From: Liolophura sinensis
Taxonomy: Eukaryota > Mollusca > Polyplacophora > Chitonida > Chitonidae
NCBI RefSeq assembly: GCF_032854445.1
Contig: NC_088307.1
Span: forward strand, 3,040,001-3,104,000
Direction of reading: 5' to 3'
Length of the DNA: 64,000 nt
Part shown: in pieces, positions 55,600-64,000 of the stretch
Layout of the letters: each line of letters begins with the position of its first letter
Numbering within the stretch: the stretch's first letter is position 1
Program-made: the position numbers and the translations under genes
Notes under the pieces: generated by a model
Database searches by the model: none
What the model was told of the DNA's origin: nothing
The model's input: the letters and a program-made list of their open reading frames with translations, nothing else

Positions 55600-57800
55600 G
55601 AAGAAGGAAACAATGGACGAATCTGCTCTGATAGAAATGAACGAAACAGTTGTTTGTCATTATTAAAGGGCGTGCTTGTTATCGTGTAATTACGACGTCC
55701 GTTGGCATTTGTTTCGGTCAGGCTTTGAAAATTTCAGAAATTGGCACCCGCTGCACAAGTTTAAGCCCCACATTCTGCCCTTTGCCCAACAAGAAACCAG
55801 GTGTAAATACAAACTCAGTTTGCACCTATTCACCCTTTCCGACATAGTTGTTTTCACATCGCCCACAACATACAATTAAAATTAACTGACCACTTCAGAG
55901 TCAACATTCAGAATGACAGCTTTGAGTTGAGGAGACATTATCTTTAAAGGTAAAGAAAACGCTAAATGAAATAAATGTCAGGTGAAACACCATTAAAAAC
56001 TGTCCCAAGAAAATGGTTGGATTTTTTTTTAGAATTTCTGCCAACAAGCAAAATGGTTTTAAAACATCAGAGTCTGCGCTGGTCTGTAGTGACGTATCAG
56101 TGACGTCACATTAATATGTTTGGCTTGAAATAGTTCGTTTCAAGGTCCATTCTGTGATTGTATTTACCAATGTACATAAATATGCATTTTTATTAATGAA
56201 ATGTAGCAGTCTGTGGGTGCTCAGTGGCGAAAACCTGGTGTGACGTCACTGCTCCCAATATTGTCAGAAAGGGCAATCGAAGAATTTTAGCTTTCAAATG
56301 AATTTCCTACGTGGAAAAAAATAAATCGATTTATTTTTATGGACTATGTTTGATGGTCTTTCTCTGACATATTCTTCAAATTAGTGTTTTCTTCGCCTTT
56401 AAAGAATTAGTGTCCAGATTTAACTCCTGGTCCTAATTATAAAGATTACAACCTTTTAAATAGTATATTATCGTGAAGTCTTCTGAGAAACGTAATAATG
56501 ACTTTAAATCCACCCAAAAACAATAGATGTTCTGCGCTAGCCGATCTCCAGCCGGCCGACTGGTACGGTTCAGCTGGCGACATCATAGATGGTGAGCCCA
56601 AGGCTCGCTGTCGTGAATAACCTGGGGATTTGTAAAAACGATGTCATTTTCGAGATGAATTATAGCTACACAGAAGCAAATATACAGCCGTATCAATCTG
56701 AAGCCCCAGTATACGACGTTGAACTCCCGATTTATGACACAGACATCTCGGATCAGGCTTGAGAGTCAAAGTTTCCAAAAGTTGAATTTGATCATTGTTC
56801 AGGCACTAGCTTTATCTTGTGCTACAATGTACGTGTCGTGTGTTTATCTTTTTTAAAAACGTTTATTGTTTATTTTCTATTCTATCTTTCTGTCCACTTC
56901 ACAATAAATATCATTCCATTCACAATAAATATTCTATTCCCCGGGAAATGCTAAATTCATACCCAAATGCTATGATATCTACCGGTATATGTTATTGTCG
57001 GCATTCCGAACAGTCTATGCATGAACCCATAGTCGTGTACAATACAAATACATTTACGATATGGACATCGGCGTCAATTTACAGAGATTTGCTATCTATT
57101 AGTTTTCAATTCGGTCAATAGTACTTTATAACCACTTTGTACAAGTGTCGTTGTGAAAATCTTTCAAGTTTAGCTGTTTTCATCCCATAGCTTTCAGCTG
57201 TAAAATGGCGAGAGCGTGTATATGGCTGTTTTTGGTGGTTTCATAAACCTTCCGTCTTGTACTGTAAATCCATCCCTTCCTGAGGCCTAAACTGTCAAGA
57301 AACCTGAAAAAAATAACGCAAGCGTTCTTCGACGACATATTTTTATAACCGTATGCAGAAGAGCAAACCGTTTCGTGGAGAAATTCGATATGCTTGTTAT
57401 TTACAGTTCGTAAAGCATGGGCTTGTACGGGGTAATTCTGTGGAGATTACCGAGTGTTGGCGAAAAAAAATGCATAAACCAGCCTCATTATGTAGTGATT
57501 TTAAGTGCCATATTACTCAGATTATTGCACCCATCTTCAATATATTTTGGCACGCAATTTACCAATATTTCCAGGGGTAGCTAATTATGAATAAATGACG
57601 AATGTACACAAATCCTTTAAGGCCATTTTTGTCAGGGAAATCAGGGAAGTGCATTTGTACCCTGAATAGGGGGGTATACGTGATATAGGCTAAAATTACT
57701 GTAGAGTAAAAGAAATATAAATTCTAGGCTAGTGATGTCTAACAACCTACTATCGACAAGATATTTTTGTAACCAGTACTGGTGTTATAGGGGGCCTGTA
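55600..57800. other. 5' flank of the DEG/ENaC gene; no other gene seen
   Basis: Upstream of the channel start on its strand. I see no TATA box or clear first non-coding exon. A short GC-richer stretch at 56530-56605 ends in a donor-like atggtgagc on the plus strand, but no protein motif supports an exon. Confidence 0.4.
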
Positions 57801-57814
57801 TATTGTTGCAGGCC

Positions 57815-58165
57815 AGGACATGTGTGGTCATTTGTCAATTATCACATTGTCGTCGGCGTTGCTCTGGTTTTACTCTCTGTCTCTCGTGATGTTTGTCAGA
57901 TACGTTGCCAGTGACGTTGGTTCACATCGGGTATTCCGATTCCCGTCACCCGTTAACCTGTACGACGCCGTATATACTTTTGGGTTAAATCACAGCCAAA
58001 TGAGCAGACTGGGGATTCGAACCTTCCACATACTGATGGCCCTTTCATACCTTGACGATTTAGCCAACGTATATCAAGGTGTGAAAAAGGACCCCTTGCA
58101 AGTAGATGGCAAATCGTTCCCCTGTCGCTCAGGTTGTGTACGAAATGACTCAAGGGCTTCCTCGG
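57815..58165 (-). repeat. Dispersed repeat related to the 48-bp minisatellite, with tRNA-like motif
   Basis: On the minus strand it contains gagagtaaaaccagagcaac, acaatgtgata and gacaaatgaccac, the order seen at the edge of the 11.7-12.8 kb array. About 190 bp away is ggggattcgaacctt, which read on the minus strand looks like a B box. The 118-codon open frame over it is not credible as a gene. Confidence 0.65.
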
Positions 58166-58179
58166 TGTTATGTTGAAGT

Positions 58180-59270
58180 TGTTATGTAATAGGTGTAGCC
58201 GATGGAATAGGCCAAGCTAAAATATTCGTTGCTAACCATCAGCATACTGTATGCCTTTAAATGCATAGGATAATATCCTTTTCTGTGCAATGTTGGTATA
58301 TGAAAGACGTTTTGTCTTATACAGATATGACAGTGCCTTTAATAGACGTTTATAACGAAGCTAAACTGATGAACAGGAGCTTGTCTTTAAATGTAATTGC
58401 ACGATATGCTATTAGCTCACGTAAATAGCGTTGAGCTATCAGTGGGAAAACACTGTATGTAATCTGTGTAGATTTAACATATTTAAACTTATCTAACATA
58501 TATCCTGATAATATGAAGAAATATAAAAAAAATTCTTGAGTGGTTCAAACTAATCCGCCCTCCATCACCTTACTTTGCTAAGCATTAAAAAAAAGTATAC
58601 AATTTTGGGAATCGAACTCGTTATTTTATTGGACAGAAGGGTTTCCGATGCAAACATGTTACAACTGCATCATTGAGGACTATACGTTACAATGCACGAA
58701 ACATTATGGTGAATGTAACGTTCCTCTGAACTTTCCTCTGAAAATGATTTCTTTTTTTTTCGATTTATAAAAATATGATTGCGTGAACCAACAAGACATT
58801 TCGTTATAGCTTACTACTCATGCGTTCACACACCTTGCTTGTAAGTTACTCATAGGTCGAAATATGAGTAGAATCGTCGAGTAGCAGCCATTTTATGGGC
58901 TACGATGTGTGACCGTCAGCAGAACGCTGCTATGCGCTGTGCATAAGTTAGGCTATCGTTGGACATAAGTTGTCAACGCTGGCGGCACGCCAAGCATTCG
59001 TTGGTATAAGTTATCTATAAGTTATCGAAACGTTCTGTATACTTTACTAATACGTTATGTATACGTCCAACTCGTTATAATTCTGCTATGTATACATACC
59101 TTTTCATACCTTGACATACGCTGGCTAAATTGTCAAGGTGTCACAGGGCCTTTAGACCAATGGTCAGATTCCGTTCACCTAACATAGAGTGATGTGAAAC
59201 TAACGAGGCATACAACTCGTGTCGATTTTAATATTATACACATTATAGGATCAACTTAATAGTAGGGGCC
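58180..59270. other. No gene seen; AT-rich
   Basis: Nothing recognised. Short repeats of ttatctataagtta and atgtatac type occur at 59000-59100. Confidence 0.5.
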
Positions 59271-59510
59271 TCCGTGGCCGAGGTGTTAGCGCGCAAGCAC
59301 GACGCAAGAATCCAGAAACCTCTCACCAAAGCGGTCGCTGTGAGTTCAAGCCCAGCTCATGCTGGTTTCCTCTCCGGTCGTACGTGAGAAGGCCTGTCAA
59401 CAACCTGCGGATGGTCGTGGGTTTCCCCCTGGCTGTGTCCGGCTTCTTCTGTCCATAATGTTGGCCGCCGTCGTATAAGTGAAATATTCTTGAGTATGGC
59501 ATAAAACATG
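59271..59510 (+). mobile_element. tRNA-derived SINE, nearly full length
   Basis: Head gggcctccgtggccgaggtg, B-box-like gagttcaagcccagc, body (ggatggtcgtgggtttcccc, gccgccgtcgtataagtg) and a shortened tail. The head differs from other copies (ccgaggtgttagcgcgc) and may represent a subfamily. Confidence 0.93.
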
Positions 59511-59519
59511 CATAGGTTT

Positions 59520-60320
59520 ACCATCAACTTAATAGAAACCAGTTATACAACTTCTAAGTGTGTAGACCCACGATGCAAATGCCGTGAACATTTAATAACA
59601 AACAGTCATTTTTTCTTTCAAGTTACCAATTTTAACTTCCGTACTAACGCTAATATGAACTGTGATTCCTAAAATCTGCTTTATGCCTTAACCTGCTCTA
59701 ATTGCAACAATTTTTCAAGAATCAACAGTTATTGTTCTTTTGTCCTCTGGATCGAATTACCGGTCAAAAATGCATTCACTTTCTAACCCTGGCAATATCA
59801 TGACTCACCTCCATGTTACAAGGAAGCACTTAGTTCGTGTCGCTTTATATAAAGAACATCTGCACACATACCGACTTCCATTCGCTTGAATACTTGAACA
59901 TACACTGAGTGTGTAAGATTGTGGACGGTGTCTCGGTCCATATCTGAACTCATTGAAGCTTACATATAATCCGTTGGAATCTGATAGTAGAGTATGCATT
60001 TTCTGTCACATTGACATGACCAGGGCTCGAGATATCCAAAATGTTCGTAATCAGAATGCCACAAATTATACCCACCAGTTCAACTTTGGACAAACTCTAA
60101 TTTTTGCTGGTCATACTTTTGCCTAACAGAATTGACAACGCCACTCTACCTTTTCTCACACTGGCAATATTTGGTGTATTTGAAATGAAGGCGAAGAACG
60201 AAACTGTCAGAAAATAAATTTCGCATTCATAAGAAACGAATGGACCCTTCATATATAACATTCTTATGTTAAACAAAGGATCGACGTCACACGTTTAAAG
60301 TCGTCTAAAAGGGGAAGGTC
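59520..60320. other. No gene seen
   Basis: AT-rich, nothing recognised. Confidence 0.5.
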
Positions 60321-60329
60321 GACAAGTCT

Positions 60330-60400
60330 TACCGGATAGCTCAGTGGGATATTGGAATGTTTTAAAGTCTTGTTTTTAAAGTCAACCGCGCACCAATCGG
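60330..60400 (+). other. tRNA-like fragment
   Basis: ccggatagctcagtgggat matches a tRNA 5' half including an A-box-like tagctcagtggg. No convincing B box or acceptor-stem pairing follows, so I regard it as a tRNA pseudogene or an old SINE head. Confidence 0.35.
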
Positions 60401-60825
60401 AGACGCATTCAGGTGGTACAAGTTGTCACTCATCACCACTCAAAGCACAAACTCGCAAGTGTGGATTCTTGAAAAATAATCAACTGCGCAGACAATAGCG
60501 TGACGTCACAACTGTGGTTTAATCTACCTGCATGTATATATCGCTGTCGCAGGATATGTAGAAATAAAAAAGCTCTGAAGCGCACTCATGGTACGGTGAA
60601 ACTAGTAAGCTAAATCAACAAGTTGAGTTTGTCATGTTTCCTCTATAATATATCGCATGGGCAGAAAAAAATGTCTAAACATTTATACATTCAAAAGCCA
60701 TCATGTCCTAAGTATGCAGACCAAATTTCAATTTCATCCTTTAAGATTTCTGTTCATGGGTTCAAAATCGAAATAGAGTCAAAAACGCATGTTCCGGACA
60801 TGTCAAAATGATGTTCTACCTTGTT

Positions 60826-60987
60826 TTACTTGAAAAGGTGATCAATTGATCCTCCAACTTCTCCGTAGACGGCGCGCAAACTTTTCTTCCATGAACTGAT
60901 TGAGTCTTGACTCTCCTGAAGAGTAATTTTTTCCCAGCAGTCCTTGATGCGTGTTACGCAGGCGCAGCGCGCGCTCTACTCATGAAA
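60826..60987 (-). pseudogene. Possible transposase C-terminal remnant
   Basis: A minus-strand open stretch reads TRIKDCWEKITLQESQDSIS, then SWKKSLRAVYGE, VGGSIDHLFK and a stop at 60826-60828. The pattern (W..I, W.+.L.AV....GG.I.HL, end) resembles the C-termini of mariner/IS630-type transposases. No upstream DDE motifs are visible. Another frame is also open, and a terminal exon of an unknown gene is the alternative. Confidence 0.3.
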
Positions 60988-60989
60988 CC

Positions 60990-62900
60990 TGGCAGGTGAT
61001 GCAATGTGGGTCACCGGAACGTGCGTTCTTGAGGGTATGTTTTCATTTTAACCATGTGTACAGACTACTCAGCTATGACCTTGAAAACTGGTCAGTATAT
61101 TAACAATATCATGATACTTAAATCTCTAAAGTTTGAAAGGCTATGAACAAAGGATAATGGAGCAATGCAGCATCAAAGCACGGCCAATTTTTTTTTATGC
61201 CCACCCGATATATATTGTTGACTTGTCGACTTTTCCCAAATTCCTTTTGGCATATCGATTAGTATTACACCCGTTAACTTTACACAACGACTATCTCTAA
61301 GTCTTGTATTTACCGTCCGGATTACCGGGTATTACCTTCAGAAAATCTCCTGCTTTAATGCAAATTACATAATGCTCTTCACGCGAATGTTCTTAATAAC
61401 CAAGCACAAAGGTAGACGCAAAAACTTCGACGTATCGACGCCAACAAAATTATAGTAATGGTCTGTAATGTTTACTTTAGAATTACGGTTTCCAAATCCA
61501 TTTAATAAAGATAAAAAATTAGCTGCAGTTTTCACTGTCGCTTCTGATGTTTAATGTACAAAAGATGGAGACTGGTCGATAAGTTGAGAAATGATCTATA
61601 GGCCTACATGTATTTTGGTCGGCAAAAAAAAAAAAAAAAAAAAAAACAATAAAATTTTTACAAATTTGAAAACAATGACTTGTGTTTTTTACATTGAAAA
61701 CTGTTTAGTTAATGCTTTGTGTGAGGGAAAACCTATAGTCCCAGGAGATTTTAACAGTCGCACTGTAGTTGATAGTACTCACAAACTTTCTGGGGAATTT
61801 TTTTACATGTTTTACATTGTAATACAAGCTATAATCATAACAGTTTTTCACATTATCGTTAATACTGGAATGTCCAGAACAATTAATGGAGGCTAGGTAA
61901 AACTGTACCGCTGCACAAGGCTGTTGATAAAGCAGATTCTGGATTTTTTCACTCAGTATTTTCGGGAATGTTTACTCTTCATTAATTAGTAAACCCTACG
62001 ACGTATGGACTGCGAAACACACAGTCTATCGAATCATTCACTATATTATATTAAATAATATATCGTTGCTTCGCGGAGCTCAGCAAATATCATTATTTTT
62101 GAAGCCTAGTTATATGATACGATTAACGATGTGCTCTTCTATAAATTCGTCGTTTATCGTGAACAAGGTCGTGTCCACAAAAATGAGAATGATTAAACAT
62201 ATTTTAAAACTATTGAATTCTGTAATTTAAAAGTAAGTACAACTCTGTAACGGAAAATAGAACTAAAAGGGAAATATATATGAAATCTGCAATCAGTTGT
62301 AAACGAAACACGTCTTTTATTTTGTTCTAAACAAGCTAGCCACGTGAAAGGTGAGATACAAAACATGACAAAGGGAATATTTCTACTTTGTAGGAATTTA
62401 GCAGATCGTGTTTCGTCACAAAACTATTTACGTAAAACATTCATTTTCATTTGAGAATTTAAATGCAGGATTTCATGCATTGGACTTGCGAATAAATATA
62501 TTTTGGAGAGTGTACAAGCATGTTCTAGAAATCTCTTCTATATATACCCTATTTCTTTCTCATTTTTTGGGACACATGGTCTGCTATTTTAGCCAATGTA
62601 CAATTACCTGTAGCAGGAATATTTAATTTCTTTTGTTTTTCACATAGTTTGTCCATCTAATGAACAACATATTCATATCTTTGCTTCTCCATATAATTGG
62701 GAGAGAAATGTAATTCTTTGCTTTCAACATAACTAATATCTGTCCCACAAATTAGAAGAACTAAGGTATGCCTTACACTAGGGCTTAGCCTGAGGTTAGG
62801 CCGTGTCACACAAACTCGCAAACTGGCCAAATCGTACCCCAAATTCAGTGGATTCGCACCCAAAGGACTGAAAGTAAGTCGTACGCAGTCCTAATTTATA
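60990..62900. other. No gene seen; AT-rich
   Basis: Includes a run of 22 A at about 61625-61646. Open frames are short and without motifs. Confidence 0.5.
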
Positions 62901-62920
62901 TTGAATACACTATTCATAGT

Positions 62921-63052
62921 TCCTCGCACCTGTGTTCCTCGCACCTGTGTTCCTCGCACCTGTGTTCCTCGCACCTGTGTTCCTCGCACCTGTGTTCCTC
63001 GCACCTGTGTTCCTCGCACCTGTGTTCCTCGCACCTGTGTTCCTCGCAAGGA
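62921..63052. repeat. 15-bp perfect tandem repeat, about 9 copies
   Basis: Virtually identical copies of ttcctcgcacctgtg, the cleanest array in the window and therefore probably young and length-variable. It is open in several frames because 15 is divisible by three. Confidence 0.97.
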
Positions 63053-63059
63053 ACTAAAT

Positions 63060-64000
63060 GCTGAATTATGTCGATTCTTAAAGTTTAAAGTACTACTGGA
63101 CATTAAAACTACCATATCTGAAGGCTGGATACATTTTTCATTTTTTATACTGAAATCTTCTTCAGTGCCTATCTCTCCTGAGTTAAATTCGTTTGGTTTT
63201 CACTTCCAGTACTCTAGTCACCAAGAGAAGGCCGATGATTGGCTCAGTCCGGCTTTATCACTACGAAACTATGAATTCTGAAAGTTAAATTCATGGGCTA
63301 TAACTTACTTAAGGAACATCTATTGCATCTTTCAAATGGTAGCGACAATGATGGAAAATTCTTACTTTTTTGCATCTCCTCTCGATGGTCAGACACAGTC
63401 TTGGCAGAAACTCCTTGACATTGACTTAATGATGTTGGTCTGGTTGTTGAAAAGTGTAGTACACGAGTTATCCTGGGAACAACTGGGGTCCCAAAGCTCG
63501 TGTGGTGGTGATGCGCGACGTCTTCGTCGCGGTCAGTCACACTTCAGTGACAGCGGCCTGAAGTAGAACGTGTGCAGCACTCACCTGGTTTCAAGAGTCG
63601 ACTAAAAGCCCTCTCTGTGGGGCTCCCAAATATACAGGTATTGAAAAGTAGATCAGATTAATACTCGTCTGTTATGGTGCCGGAGTAACTCTGTCAATGG
63701 TCAAATACGTCAATAAATACGGCGTTGAACACCAACGAAATAAATAAATAAATACGTCAATAAAGTGGTTGTCAGATCGACCGTAAATAATGAATAAATA
63801 AAGATCTTTCAATATGAAACATTACCTCATTTGAAACTTTAAACTATTGCCATTCATTCAGTTGAACAGAAAGCCAATCCAGTTCGAATCTGACAGAGGG
63901 TACACATATAATATCCTGTACGTTTGGTGGACGAATTGATGGGATATGCCCGTCTCCGTCACATGGATTGCTCTGTTCAATGACGAGTGAACAGGTGGAG
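63060..64000. other. No gene recognised; SINE tail fragment at 63715-63755
   Basis: Two overlapping open frames at 63300-63566 on opposite strands have no domain. gtcaataaatacggcgttga followed by acaccaacgaaataaataa at 63709-63755 is a diverged SINE tail in plus orientation. Confidence 0.5.

Noticed and set aside
55451-55666. Plus-strand open frames overlapping the channel's first exon
   Set aside because: They are the antisense shadow of exon 1, which has clear family homology on the minus strand.
56525-56605. GC-richer stretch with a donor-like end considered as an exon
   Set aside because: No protein motif, weak acceptor and no neighbouring exon in phase.
57820-58176. 118-codon plus-strand open frame
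   Set aside because: It overlies a dispersed repeat with a tRNA-like motif and has no domain.
62921-63052. CRISPR-like array of short repeats
   Set aside because: Perfect head-to-tail 15-bp units without spacers; a simple minisatellite.

Overview
The window is animal nuclear DNA. It has interrupted genes with GT..AG introns, tRNA-derived SINEs, a BEL/Pao retrotransposon remnant, a Tc1/mariner-type transposase remnant and many minisatellites. It shows no operons or bacterial gene spacing. The commonest repeat is a tRNA-headed SINE of about 260 bp with a taaa-rich tail, of a type I associate with marine molluscs. I infer a mollusc or another lophotrochozoan; the species is not determinable here.

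One protein-coding gene can be assembled with confidence. It is a DEG/ENaC (amiloride-sensitive, trimeric sodium channel) family gene on the minus strand, in 11 coding exons from 55592 down to 36228. Every junction is GT..AG, all phases agree, and the spliced product is 539 residues with two membrane segments and the expected extracellular cysteines. Its introns hold SINEs, a dead Tc1-like element and at least eight different tandem repeats, among them a 74-bp array of about 32 copies in the last intron.

Layout. 1-1460: a possible promoter-like stretch and no clear gene. 1462-5550: SINEs and small tandem repeats. 4200-10440: diverged copies of one repeat block. 10800-14620: four minisatellites (22, 48, about 265 and 18 bp). 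13100-24060: several diverged copies of another long repeat family. 24060-26800: nothing recognised. 26800-33005: a decayed BEL/Pao pol remnant, part of which (about 2.2-2.4 kb) is tandemly duplicated and carries a 45-bp minisatellite that appears to have grown out of integrase coding sequence. 33005-36227: SINE debris and unrecognised sequence. 36228-55592: the channel gene. 55600-64000: mostly unrecognised AT-rich sequence with a SINE, a possible transposase tail and a 15-bp array.

No prokaryote-style defence, CRISPR or biosynthetic system is present. The points most worth following are the changed His-Gly gating motif in the channel, the minisatellite derived from integrase sequence, and the 48-bp minisatellite that appears to have been seeded by a dispersed repeat.
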